Origin: Candidatus Bathyarchaeota archaeon
Lineage (GTDB): Archaea > Thermoproteota > Bathyarchaeia > Bathyarchaeales > Bathyarchaeaceae
DNA: 17,291 nt
Assembly: GCA_029879825.1 (NCBI GenBank)
Contig: JAOUPL010000016.1
Coordinates: 1-17,291 of the forward strand
Reading direction: 5' to 3'
Part shown: positions 1-6,103 of the stretch, one piece after another
Numbering within the stretch: position 1 is the first letter of the stretch
How the letters are laid out: each line of letters starts with the position of its first letter
Made by a program: the position numbers and the translations under genes
Notes under the pieces: generated by a model
Databases searched by the model: none
The model's input: only the letters and a program-made list of their open reading frames with translations
What the model was told of the DNA's origin: nothing

Positions 1-24
1 TCGAAATAAGAATTGTGAATTCTC

Positions 25-34
25 AAATTATTTA
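25..34 (+). promoter_or_regulatory. Possible TATA box for the first secreted-protein gene
   Basis: An A/T-only run (AAATTATTTA) lies about 55 bases before the ATG at 85. With the usual archaeal spacing of about 25 bases, transcription would begin near position 55 and leave a leader of about 30 bases. An AGGAAG stretch at 71-76 would serve as ribosome binding site. The surrounding DNA is AT-rich, so the call is weak. Confidence 0.3.
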
Positions 35-84
35 ACTGTTGCATTCGAAATCCAAACTCGAACTCTAAATAGGAAGCATAGAAA

Positions 85-687
85 ATGAATCATGCCAAAA
101 AATTTAGGGCAATACTAGGAGTAAAGGGCTTTCTAAGCCTTGTTTCTTTGACAATGATTGCCTTGGCTTTGGTGACTTATACCGCAAATGTGACTATAAC
201 TCCAACACAGCAATTCACGGTGGGAGCTACATCAGCCTCTTGGATGGTCTACACGAATGATGTGAATGAAACAAGATATCTTCCAGGTTCAGGTAGTCCA
301 GCGGGTTCTTCAGAACCGACATTCAATTCAAGTGACACCGAAACATATGCCTTCAAAGCTGTGACAGACGCGTACAAAGTTTGTGCGGTCAGGATTGAGC
401 TGACGTCTGCAGTTAACAGTAGCAAATTTTCAAAATTTCAAATCACAGTGATACATTGGAACGGTTCAGCTTGGGACGCTGAAACCTTATACGATGCTGC
501 TACTGGATCGAGCACCAAATCCTACATAGACGGTTTAACATCTGGAGACTTTGGTTATATCCACCAAGGTACATTGGAAACAACATACTACTTGTTGAAA
601 GTAGTCTACTCATACGATCTTACCGATGAGACAACTCAGATAACAGCAACCTTCGAGTACACGCCATTGCCGCAAAACTCGTTCTAG
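85..687 (+). CDS. Secreted beta-rich surface protein, unknown function
   Basis: This 200-residue protein starts with a short basic stretch (KKFR) and one hydrophobic segment at about residues 13-32. That segment would act as signal peptide or N-terminal anchor, putting the rest outside the cell. The exported part is rich in Ser, Thr and alternating hydrophobic residues, as expected of a beta sandwich, and carries several N-glycosylation sequons (NVT, NET, NSS, NGS). A WNGSAW motif lies at residues 125-130. The downstream neighbour has a similar membrane segment running into YTAxVxITP and a WNGSLW motif, so the two look like distant paralogues made together. An AGGAAG sequence precedes the ATG. 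The leader-plus-beta-domain layout recalls TasA/CalY-type fibre subunits, but I see no residue that proves this. A cell-surface role is inference. Confidence 0.8.
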   Translation: MNHAKKFRAILGVKGFLSLVSLTMIALALVTYTANVTITPTQQFTVGATSASWMVYTNDVNETRYLPGSGSPAGSSEPTFNSSDTETYAFKAVTDAYKVCAVRIELTSAVNSSKFSKFQITVIHWNGSAWDAETLYDAATGSSTKSYIDGLTSGDFGYIHQGTLETTYYLLKVVYSYDLTDETTQITATFEYTPLPQNSF

Positions 688-717
688 AAAAATCACATCC
701 TCTTCGAGAGAGAAAAG

Positions 718-1578
718 GTGAAGAACGAAATCATACAACTAAGAGTAAAGCTCATTTTGGGATTGATTACGCTAGTTGTCGGTCTCTTAGCCAGTAACTT
801 GGCTCTATTCCAATGGGTTGAGAGAACAGGGCTTAACTACTTATTAGGATATTATGCTCGCTACATTTGTGCATATGGAGGTTTCACTGCCATGATTTTC
901 GGAGCAATGCTGATCAACGACTTTCTAGCCCTCAGAAGCGTCACTAAGAATAGTCATAAAATAGGGATCAAAAAGAAGGAAAAAAAGAAAGCCGTTCACA
1001 CAGGACCCAAGAAAAAAAAAGAAACAATTGCAGCCACATCCCTCGCCGTATTTCTTTTTATGTTATTGCCCATAGCCGTTTCTTCTTTAGTTTCATACAC
1101 TGCCACAGTTGTAATAACGCCGTCATCGACTAGTGGTTCAATATGGCTTTATGTCAATGGCTATGACGGGGCCAGGACTGACTGGAAGAGGATTGGAACG
1201 AATCCTTATCTTGATGCTATCGATTATGATATAAACTACTTGTCTGTAAAAGCAACGAACAAAGAAGCGGGAAACTTCGACTTCACAGATTCAGGGAAAT
1301 CTACAGAAACAATTGACAATGTTACAGTTCAACTTTACGTCACACAAAGCCGAGCAGGCGACAGCCTTGAAGTCTTTGTTTGGAACGGTTCCCTATGGGC
1401 ATCTTTGGGCCTTAAGGAAGTACCTACCTCATGGAATTGGGTTAATTGGACAGCATCTACCCAACTCAACAGCTGGGCAAAAATTGATGGAGCCAGAATA
1501 TACTTTGTATCCTACCGTCAACCAGGTACCAACGAGTTTTTGGTTGACTGCGCAAGACTTCAGGTTGATTACTCCTAG
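718..1578 (+). CDS. Membrane-anchored beta-rich surface protein with three N-terminal TM segments
   Basis: This 286-residue protein starts at GTG 718, 30 bases after the preceding stop, so the two genes are probably co-transcribed. Hydrophobic segments lie at about residues 11-31, 46-71 and 104-126. Between the second and third is a very lysine-rich loop (about 84-101) that should stay in the cytoplasm. The third segment runs into SYTATVVITP, matching the end of the neighbour's signal segment. It is followed by an exported domain of about 155 residues rich in Trp, Tyr and beta-type alternation, with WNGSLW at 222-227 and sequons NVT, NGS and NWT. It reads like a secreted protein of the upstream type with a two-TM hairpin and a basic linker added in front. 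I do not recognise the family. A surface or sensing role is inference. Confidence 0.78.
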   Translation: MKNEIIQLRVKLILGLITLVVGLLASNLALFQWVERTGLNYLLGYYARYICAYGGFTAMIFGAMLINDFLALRSVTKNSHKIGIKKKEKKKAVHTGPKKKKETIAATSLAVFLFMLLPIAVSSLVSYTATVVITPSSTSGSIWLYVNGYDGARTDWKRIGTNPYLDAIDYDINYLSVKATNKEAGNFDFTDSGKSTETIDNVTVQLYVTQSRAGDSLEVFVWNGSLWASLGLKEVPTSWNWVNWTASTQLNSWAKIDGARIYFVSYRQPGTNEFLVDCARLQVDYS

Positions 1579-1871
1579 AACATTCACACAAAATTCACTA
1601 ATGCTAGATATTTCTTAATAAAGATCAAGGCATTTTTGCAGATAATATTCAAGCTTAGAACACAATTAAAGCCACGATTATTTTGTTCAACCTTTTCCTC
1701 CCAGGACACGCATCCTTGTGTGAATGCACGCGCAAAACTGTTGATATGGCTTTGTGATGATTATTGGTTCAGAAAACTTCGGCCACGACGGGAAGCCACC
1801 CAAAAAATGAGACCACTAAGAAGAACGAAACTCCGGACAATGAATGAAACTTTCCTCTTTTGCCTAGCAGA
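1579..1871. other. Convergent intergenic region, no convincing gene
   Basis: This stretch separates two convergent genes. A 100-codon open frame across it (1636-1938) has no membrane, domain or compositional sign of a real protein and overlaps the regulator on the other strand, so I do not call it. The region holds TGCACGCGCA at 1725-1734, a near copy of the GC-alternating motif found in other gaps. It also has a six-A run at 1802-1807, which would be a T run at the end of the minus-strand regulator transcript. Confidence 0.5.
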
Positions 1872-2777
1872 CTATAAGGTTTTAGTGTCCCACAAAACTA
1901 AAAAAAGCGTTTTCAAGGCTCTAATAAAAGCTTCATAATTCGTCCAAAGAGAAGAAACTTTTCCTTTTCTTTTTCTTCCCGGATCATTTACATCATTGCC
2001 GTTTTTTATGGAAAACAGAAGCTGCTCATGATCGGATATTATGAAACTTGGGAGGTTCTCAACATCTGAAAACAGGTACCTTACATCAGTTAATTTCATT
2101 TTCTCGCCAATGAAGCGACTTTTTGGCGAACAATTGGTCAAAAGTCTGACTTTCCCGTTCTTCTTCGAGAATCTCTCAAGGCTATCTGTAAAGCCTGAAT
2201 GGTAGAGACGCAGAAGCTCTAAATCAGGCGCAAGCACGTAGATCACTTCCCTAGTTTTCTCCAGAATTTCATTGGCCTTTATAATTATCTGTTCTTCACC
2301 CTCCAGTATCTGGAAGACCTCCTTATTTTCAGGTTCCACCTTTGGATGAGGAATGGAATACCAGATTTCGATGAGATTTTTCTTCTTTCTCTCCAGAAAT
2401 TCTATCTTCAGTTTTTTGGCTTTTATAAGGATGCCAAGGGTTTCCTCGAAGGGAGTAGCCATAAACTTCAACGGCTTCTCCAAAACAGAGGATATGAGTC
2501 CCCTCTTACCCAGATCCCGCAAAATCCTATACGTTTCGGTTCTATGAAGAGAGAGAGCATCTGAAATCTCCCGTGCTTTACGCATTCCCGATCTCGCAAG
2601 ATAAATGTAAACCTTGATTTCGTTCTTTGAAAGTTCGAACTTGACAAGCGCGTCCTCAATGATCCCAAGAGATCTGAGGGGTTCCTTGTCTCTCCTAAGA
2701 AGCTTCCTCACACGCGCATCTTTGTCGTATGGACTCACAGGATACTCAGGCTTTTCTTTCAGTATTTCCACGGGCAC
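1872..2777 (-). CDS. TrmB-like HTH transcriptional regulator
   Basis: This 301-residue protein carries a winged-helix domain at about residues 43-108. The segment reads LSKNEIKVYIYLARSG, then ISDALSLHRTETYRILRDL as the recognition part, then a wing. A basic, helical linker follows at about 112-140. The last 150 residues resemble the TrmB C-terminal domain (EGEEQIIIKANEILEKTREVIYVL, then alternating strands and helices). TrmB-family proteins bind sugars or other effectors through this domain and act as repressors or activators. The effector here cannot be told. The start is GTG at 2775-2777. The C-terminal 30 residues are very basic and end differently from textbook TrmB. The gene stands alone. 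Its leader holds a perfect 16-bp palindrome, suggesting autoregulation. Confidence 0.85.
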   Translation of the reverse strand: MPVEILKEKPEYPVSPYDKDARVRKLLRRDKEPLRSLGIIEDALVKFELSKNEIKVYIYLARSGMRKAREISDALSLHRTETYRILRDLGKRGLISSVLEKPLKFMATPFEETLGILIKAKKLKIEFLERKKKNLIEIWYSIPHPKVEPENKEVFQILEGEEQIIIKANEILEKTREVIYVLAPDLELLRLYHSGFTDSLERFSKKNGKVRLLTNCSPKSRFIGEKMKLTDVRYLFSDVENLPSFIISDHEQLLFSIKNGNDVNDPGRKRKGKVSSLWTNYEAFIRALKTLFLVLWDTKTL

Positions 2778-2790
2778 TCACAGCCTTAGT

Positions 2791-2806
2791 TTCGATTCGA
2801 ATCGAA
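2791..2806. promoter_or_regulatory. Perfect 16-bp palindrome, candidate operator
   Basis: TTCGATTCGAATCGAA is a perfect dyad 13 bases upstream of the regulator's GTG start. The predicted start of transcription lies near 2819, so the dyad sits in the early transcribed region, where a bound repressor could block RNA polymerase. A dimeric winged-helix protein such as the adjacent TrmB-like regulator is the natural candidate ligand. Confidence 0.55.
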
Positions 2807-2838
2807 TTCAGATTTAGTGCCTGAATTAGGCTTTGTCC

Positions 2839-2850
2839 TATATTTTATGC
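2839..2850 (-). promoter_or_regulatory. TATA box of the TrmB-like regulator gene
   Basis: Read on the minus strand this is GCATAAAATATA. Its centre at about 2845 predicts transcription from about 2819, giving a leader of about 40 bases. The hexamer-like element CTGAATT occurs at 2821-2827 and 2853-2859, with its reverse complement AATTCAG at 2805-2811, so the promoter is flanked by repeated half-sites. Confidence 0.5.
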
Positions 2851-2865
2851 TTCTGAATTCAAAAT

Positions 2866-2882
2866 ACGTATTTAAGATACGT
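2866..2882. promoter_or_regulatory. Inverted repeat upstream of the regulator promoter
   Basis: ACGTAT and ATACGT are perfect inverted copies separated by five bases (TTAAG). The repeat lies just upstream of the minus-strand TATA element and about 60 bases before the plus-strand TATA element at 2944. It is a plausible protein binding site shared by the two divergent promoters. Only the symmetry supports it. Confidence 0.35.
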
Positions 2883-2943
2883 GCAGACATTAGAATAAGG
2901 CTTGTTTAGTTTTCCAGGTCCCTCTTGTGGATGGTTAGACAGA

Positions 2944-2953
2944 AAGATATAAA
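2944..2953 (+). promoter_or_regulatory. TATA box for the small membrane protein gene
   Basis: AAGATATAAA predicts transcription from about 2973-2975, immediately before the ATG at 2977. GGGGAAGGGGA at 2960-2970 could otherwise serve as purine-rich binding site if initiation occurs further upstream. This promoter points to the ATG at 2977 and not to the TTG at 3040 as the original start. Confidence 0.45.
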
Positions 2954-2976
2954 GCGTACGGGGAAGGGGAGAACAA

Positions 2977-3021
2977 ATGGTGAGGCTTTCTATTTTTGGA
3001 AATGTTTGGTTCCAAAAATAA
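2977..3021 (+). other. 14-codon leader ORF ended by an in-frame TAA
   Basis: ATG at 2977 opens a 14-codon reading frame that ends at TAA 3019-3021. It is in the same frame as the membrane protein that follows, and from 3022 to 3039 the frame is open. The ATG sits at the right distance from the TATA element at 2944. Two readings are possible: a leader peptide, or the true N-terminus of the next gene cut off by one nonsense change (for example CAA to TAA). I cannot decide between them from the sequence alone. Confidence 0.4.
2991..3020 (+). promoter_or_regulatory. Perfect 11-bp hairpin overlapping the leader stop codon
   Basis: TATTTTTGGAA (2991-3001) and TTCCAAAAATA (3010-3020) are exact inverted copies with an eight-base loop. 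The TAA at 3019-3021 forms the foot of the stem. The hairpin lies between the promoter and the likely TTG start at 3040, so it could control translation of the membrane protein. It lacks a following T run, so it does not look like a plain terminator. Confidence 0.5.
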
Positions 3022-3039
3022 CCAATCACTAAGAAGAAT

Positions 3040-3468
3040 TTGCGTCTGTTCGTTTTCATTCTGCTGGACTACTTTGCGACGCTGGGCTTTTGCACCATGC
3101 CTCAGGAAGAGGCTAATCCCTATGCGCGCATATTCTTAGAAAACTATGGCGTTGCTAAGAGTTTGACGATGTTTGTTTTCCTTATCAATTTTCCAATCTA
3201 CCAGATTCTATGTTTTGACTCTCACCTAATAGTTTGCCCCCCAAGGTTGACAAGAATAGTAGAACCTTTGGTTGCTGTAATTCTTGCATGGTTTTTAGCT
3301 GGGGCTCATTTTAACGGTGCTGCAAGTTGGTTCTGGGCGGCTCCAAACTTGATACTTCAAGCAACAGGGCTTAGCCTGTATCTAGTCATCGTTACTGGCA
3401 TGTGTTTTGGGTCTCGAGTTATCAAGATTTTGACCTATTGGATTATGATCTTTAATATGTCTTTGTGA
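3040..3468 (+). CDS. Small polytopic membrane protein, DUF5658-like
   Basis: This 142-residue protein has about four membrane segments (near residues 3-18, 39-57, 72-92 and 103-141, the last long enough for two). The N-terminal LLDYFATLGF, then EEANPYAR, resembles the DUF5658 pattern, in which a first helix with LLD/LxT is followed by a conserved E-x-N-P motif. The function of that family is unknown. The first usable start in the continuous frame is TTG 3040, with only a weak purine run (AAGAAG) before it. The upstream ATG at 2977 is in frame but separated by TAA 3019, so the gene may be a 5'-damaged copy or may be translated from TTG under leader control. The 13 residues before the TTG would have been KKNL-like and basic, fitting a cytoplasmic N-terminus. 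Confidence 0.6.
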   Translation: MRLFVFILLDYFATLGFCTMPQEEANPYARIFLENYGVAKSLTMFVFLINFPIYQILCFDSHLIVCPPRLTRIVEPLVAVILAWFLAGAHFNGAASWFWAAPNLILQATGLSLYLVIVTGMCFGSRVIKILTYWIMIFNMSL

Positions 3469-3554
3469 TCTTTATTGTCAGTTCACAAGAGTTAAAAGAT
3501 TTTCTCCACATTGATTCACCATGGTTTAGAAGATGAATTGGAGGTGGAAATAGA

Positions 3555-3863
3555 GTGACAGAATATCTGGTTTTGCTGAAATTGAATCCAGCGAAATTAG
3601 TCGACACGATGGACGCTTTAAGGGATCTTCCCGAGAAACCTGGTCCAGGGCTAGACCTGCACTACCTAATGAACGTTTTCGGAACTTGGGACGTAGCCAT
3701 GTGGTTTGACGCCGAAAACCCTGCCAAAGCCGTAGACTTCGTGCACAAAAAGATAGCACAGACTCCTGGAGTAGTCGACGTGTACGCGGTACCTACTTTC
3801 CCCAACAAAAAACCACAAAAGGAAAAACCTGCTGAAAAGACCAAAGCTTCAGAAAACGAATAA
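3555..3863 (+). CDS. Stand-alone Lrp/AsnC-type effector-binding (RAM-like) domain protein
   Basis: This 102-residue protein consists of one alpha-beta domain of about 85 residues and a charged Lys/Pro/Glu tail (about 84-102). The order EYLVLLKLNP, helix KLVDTMDALRDLP, strand YLMNVFGTWDVAMWF, helix AKAVDFVHKKIAQ, then PGVVDVYAVPTF is the beta-alpha-beta-beta-alpha-beta layout of the Lrp C-terminal dimeric barrel, including the G-x-W/Y-D-V motif in the effector cleft. No DNA-binding helix-turn-helix is present. Such stand-alone domains are thought to bind amino acids and to associate with themselves or with full Lrp proteins. A full Lrp-like regulator lies 870 bases downstream. The start is GTG 3555, with a strong GAGGTGG at 3541-3547. 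A pyrimidine tract follows the stop. Confidence 0.8.
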   Translation: MTEYLVLLKLNPAKLVDTMDALRDLPEKPGPGLDLHYLMNVFGTWDVAMWFDAENPAKAVDFVHKKIAQTPGVVDVYAVPTFPNKKPQKEKPAEKTKASENE

Positions 3864-3882
3864 TCTTCCTCTTTTCTTTTTT
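3864..3882 (+). terminator. Pyrimidine-rich terminator
   Basis: Directly after the stop codon is a run of T and C ending in TTTTCTTTTTT. Archaeal RNA polymerase commonly stops at such T-rich tracts without a strong hairpin, and none is visible here. Confidence 0.5.
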
Positions 3883-4194
3883 ACCATTCCGTTCTTGTAA
3901 TGCTGCAAAAACGAAAGTACAGATAAAACGGTTATGTTATTTGGGCGCTGTTCCACTTCTTCTGTCGAAACGAACGGAGCCCTCAATTTTTGAATGGAAA
4001 GCTGACCAGGGGACTGAATGGTTCAACACCTTAATACAACGCATCCCGAGTGTAGCACAATATACATACAGATTTTCCTATTTTCTGAAACCTTGGCAAA
4101 AAAACTGAAAAAAAAGGCGCGCGCGCAACCTAAATCTGAATACCAACTTCACTAGACGTGAAAAACCCATAATCTGCTTCAAACCAGCTCATTT
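3883..4194. other. Intergenic region with a GC-alternating run
   Basis: I see no credible gene here. The main feature is a ten-base alternating run, GCGCGCGCGC, at 4117-4126, preceded by an A-rich stretch. A small inverted repeat (TTCAC, TAGAC, GTGAA) lies at 4148-4162. The run AAAAACCC at 4161-4168 gives a five-T run on the minus strand that may end the tRNA transcript about 30 bases after the tRNA. Confidence 0.5.
4117..4126. repeat. GC-alternating motif copy (10 bases)
   Basis: Five GC dinucleotides in a row, inside an AT-rich intergenic region. It is one of six intergenic GCGCGC-containing sites in the window (others near 8302, 15892, 15978, 16374 and 16467). The function is unknown. Confidence 0.6.
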
Positions 4195-4273
4195 TGGTGG
4201 GGTCGCGGGGATTTGAACCCCGGACCTCGCACGCCCCAGGCGCGAATCTTAGACCAAACTAGACCACGACCCC
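4195..4273 (-). tRNA. tRNA-Pro (anticodon GGG) with encoded CCA
   Basis: Read on the minus strand, the sequence folds into a standard cloverleaf. The seven-pair acceptor stem is GGGGTCG with CGACCCC, the D stem GTCT with AGAT, and the five-pair anticodon stem CGCGC with GTGCG. The loop is CTGGGGC, and the T arm is CGGGG, TTCAAAT, CCCCG. The anticodon is GGG (genomic 4235-4237), which reads proline codons CCC and CCU. The discriminator base is A (4198), followed directly by an encoded CCA at 4195-4197. There is no intron and the body is 76 bases long. No other RNA gene is adjacent. Confidence 0.97.
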
Positions 4274-4302
4274 AACAGGCATCAACAAACTTTGTATTCC
4301 TA

Positions 4303-4312
4303 GTTTTTAAAT
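4303..4312 (-). promoter_or_regulatory. TATA box of the tRNA-Pro gene
   Basis: On the minus strand this reads ATTTAAAAAC, centred about 34 bases upstream of the mature tRNA 5' end. Transcription would start roughly 8-10 bases before the tRNA, the usual arrangement for archaeal tRNA genes. Confidence 0.6.
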
Positions 4313-4731
4313 CTAAGCTTGAATTAAGTTTCTTTGGTGCATCACTATTTTGCGTATTTTTGTGCATAGGTCTCTTGAACTCTTCCGCACGCACTTAAGT
4401 GGGAGCCTCCACAGGTTTCTAGATGCAAGAAATGTGGAAAAACAATACAAAAAGAAAGTACTATCTTTGCTCTCTCGGCAATAACGAAGATTATGTGTGC
4501 CAGCAAATCTAGCAGTAAATAGCCTGTCGAAAAAACACACTATGTTGTGTCAATTATCTCTTACAAGAGACCAAAGAATCGGTCAAAATATAGTTGGTAT
4601 CAATGCTGTCCACCATATTGTATTGTCAAGGGAAGATCAATGTTGCATCAAGAATCATACATTCTATCTAACAATAGGTTTAAATATATGCATATTGTTT
4701 TTTTGGCTTTGCTAAACAGGAGGGATAAAGC
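4313..4731. other. Intergenic region with one good hairpin, no convincing gene
   Basis: Between the divergent tRNA and Lrp-like gene, two overlapping short frames (about 4497-4735) have no recognisable features and I do not call them. The notable structure is a hairpin at 4408-4438: TCCACA pairs with TGTGGA, then a two-base bulge, then TTTCT with AGAAA around a seven-base loop. GTGG at 4399-4402 could pair with CCAC at 4409-4412 instead, giving two exclusive folds. It may be a small RNA or a binding site. No known family is recognised. Confidence 0.4.
4679..4688 (+). promoter_or_regulatory. TATA box of the Lrp-like regulator gene
   Basis: TTTAAATATA is centred 49 bases before the ATG at 4732. 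It predicts transcription from about 4709, leaving a leader of about 23 bases that contains the strong AGGAGGG at 4718-4724. Confidence 0.65.
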
Positions 4732-5250
4732 ATGAAGACAGCCATCAAAAAAACGGATCTCAAACTCTTGTTCGAGTTCGTGAAGAACTGCAAGAGAAGC
4801 GACAGAGAAATAGCCAAAATTGTGGGAGTGTCACAGCCAACCATAACTAGGAAAAGAGCGAAACTCGTTGAGACAGGGTTGATAAGACAATTCACCGCTA
4901 TTCCCAGCCTAGACAAAATTGGATACGAAATAGCAGCATTAACCTTCACCAACATGAAAACATTCGCGAGTGAGAGCCCAGAAAGCCTCAGGGATAAAGA
5001 ACGAGATTGGGCTGAGAAACACGATGAAATAGTTTTTGCCAGCGCAGGGCTGGGCATGGGAATGGACAAAATGATCGTTTCAGTGCACAAAAACTATACG
5101 GACTATCAAAAATTCTTAACAGAACTACGTACCTATTGGGCAGAACATGACGTGGACATCCGATCATTCATCCTTAGTTTACGAAATGGGGAAAGAGTGA
5201 CAAAGGATTTCTCTTTGGCTTCTTTGGAGAAAACCGTAAAAGCATCCTAG
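4732..5250 (+). CDS. Lrp/AsnC-like transcriptional regulator
   Basis: This 172-residue protein begins with a helix-turn-helix at about residues 8-52: DLKLLFEFVKNCKRSDREIAK, then VSQPTITRKRAKLVETGLI, closing with the short wing typical of Lrp/AsnC and related winged helices. Residues 55-172 form an alpha-beta domain (FTAIPSLDKIGYEIAALTF, FASAGLGMGMDKMIVSVHK, then YQKFLTELRTYW). It resembles an Lrp effector domain but is longer and carries a Gly/Met-rich turn (GLGMGM). Lrp proteins sense amino acids and bind near promoters as dimers or octamers. The effector here is unknown. The start is ATG 4732 behind AGGAGGG. The gene is monocistronic. The stand-alone RAM-like protein at 3555 could be a partner subunit, which is inference. 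Confidence 0.82.
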   Translation: MKTAIKKTDLKLLFEFVKNCKRSDREIAKIVGVSQPTITRKRAKLVETGLIRQFTAIPSLDKIGYEIAALTFTNMKTFASESPESLRDKERDWAEKHDEIVFASAGLGMGMDKMIVSVHKNYTDYQKFLTELRTYWAEHDVDIRSFILSLRNGERVTKDFSLASLEKTVKAS

Positions 5251-5410
5251 TGGTCCATGGATAAACAAAGAACCAGCTAAATGCTTATGAAGTTAGCTAG
5301 CTACTGGTTGTTACGCATTCGAATTTGAACCCTCTAGTAACTAATCTCAATCCACATTTTGAATCCATAACGTTTTACTGGATCATCAGGAATACTTTTC
5401 ATGTTGAACT

Positions 5411-5758
5411 ATGAAATCAAAAACTGTGTCGAATTGGCAGAAAAGAGCTTTGAAACGAAAGAAGAAATCTGAAAGATTGTTCAAAATTGTAGACAAGGTG
5501 CTTAAACAGATTTTTGGAGAAACTGCTACTCTATTCATATACAAGCATCTTGAGGAAAAACACGCACTTAAGCGAGAAGATATTATAAACGAACTAGAAA
5601 TCTTCACTGAAGGACTGGAAAAATATCTTGGCGACTCAGGAGCCCTAGTGGTACTGGAAACGCTTTTCAATGAAAGCTCTGAACTCAAGTTGAGAAAAGT
5701 TGAAGAAAAGGATTTTCTGGAACAACTCAAAGAACTGAAGAGAATCTCCTACAGGTAG
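5411..5758 (+). CDS. NitrOD5 (DUF3227)-like small protein
   Basis: This 115-residue, highly charged, helical protein has a basic N-terminus (KRALKRKKKSE, about residues 12-22). The core at about 24-85 reads IVDKVLKQIFGETATLFIYKHLEEKHALKREDI and GLEKYLGDSGALVVLETLF when split at its centre. That is the pattern of the archaeal NitrOD5/DUF3227 domain, in which an IFG-x-x-A motif is followed by a short helix pair and a second GxxA/V-type motif. The domain is common in Thaumarchaeota and Bathyarchaeia, alone or fused to regulators, and its function is not established. No binding site for the ribosome stands out before ATG 5411. A neighbouring ATG at 5401 is in another frame and stops after 23 codons. 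It has no membrane segment. Confidence 0.65.
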   Translation: MKSKTVSNWQKRALKRKKKSERLFKIVDKVLKQIFGETATLFIYKHLEEKHALKREDIINELEIFTEGLEKYLGDSGALVVLETLFNESSELKLRKVEEKDFLEQLKELKRISYR

Positions 5759-6103
5759 CAGGGAGAGCCATCCTAAAAATAGGGGAATTAGCCGGGTATT
5801 TTAACCCAGTTTTATCGTACATTCTCTTCAATCTTTCTGGACTATAGCCTGTGCAGTGTCTAGCCAGTATTGATTTAGACACTTTACAACAGAAGGCATC
5901 TATATATCACCTAAGCCTGAACTGAAGTGTTCTTGGAACGAAGAATAGAAGACACGCCATTACTCTTAACCAGCAAAACTTCCTCTTGAGCGTTATAGGT
6001 AGAAGAAGACAAAGCGCCTCAAACTAACACAACCATTCGAAAAAGAAAAGTTCTGGAACTGAAAAATAATAAACTCTCATAAAGCCAACGAAGTGTAGAA
6101 ATC
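5759..6103. other. Long leader or promoter region before the acyl-CoA synthetase gene
   Basis: I see no gene. An eight-pair perfect hairpin lies at 5855-5883 (AGTGTCTA, 13-base loop, TAGACACT). Two similar dyads occur at 5929-5939 (GTTC, TTG, GAAC) and 6049-6060 (AGTTC, TG, GAACT). GGGT and ACCC at 5794-5808, followed by TTTTA, could end the upstream transcript. TATA-like runs occur at 5900-5906 and 6064-6071. The second would give a nearly leaderless mRNA for the ATG at 6104, in line with the lack of a purine-rich site before it. Confidence 0.45.
5855..5883. promoter_or_regulatory. Perfect 8-bp inverted repeat
   Basis: AGTGTCTA (5855-5862) and TAGACACT (5876-5883) are exact inverted copies separated by 13 bases. 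The repeat lies just upstream of the TATA-like element near 5902, where a regulator of the acyl-CoA synthetase gene could bind. Only its symmetry and position support the call. Confidence 0.35.

Noticed and set aside
1636..1938. 100-codon open frame on the plus strand
   Set aside because: It overlaps the end of the well-supported TrmB-like gene, has no recognisable domain, and its composition looks like translated non-coding DNA. No ribosome site precedes it.
4497..4735. Two overlapping 60-70-codon frames that might be a transposase remnant
   Set aside because: Neither shows a DDE, HTH or zinc-finger pattern, there are no terminal inverted repeats or target duplications nearby, and the frames run into the promoter of the Lrp-like gene.
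5310..5340. tRNA T-arm-like sequence (minus-strand GGTTCAAATTCGAA)
   Set aside because: The flanks do not form a T stem and no acceptor or anticodon arms follow; it is not a tRNA or a clear attachment site.
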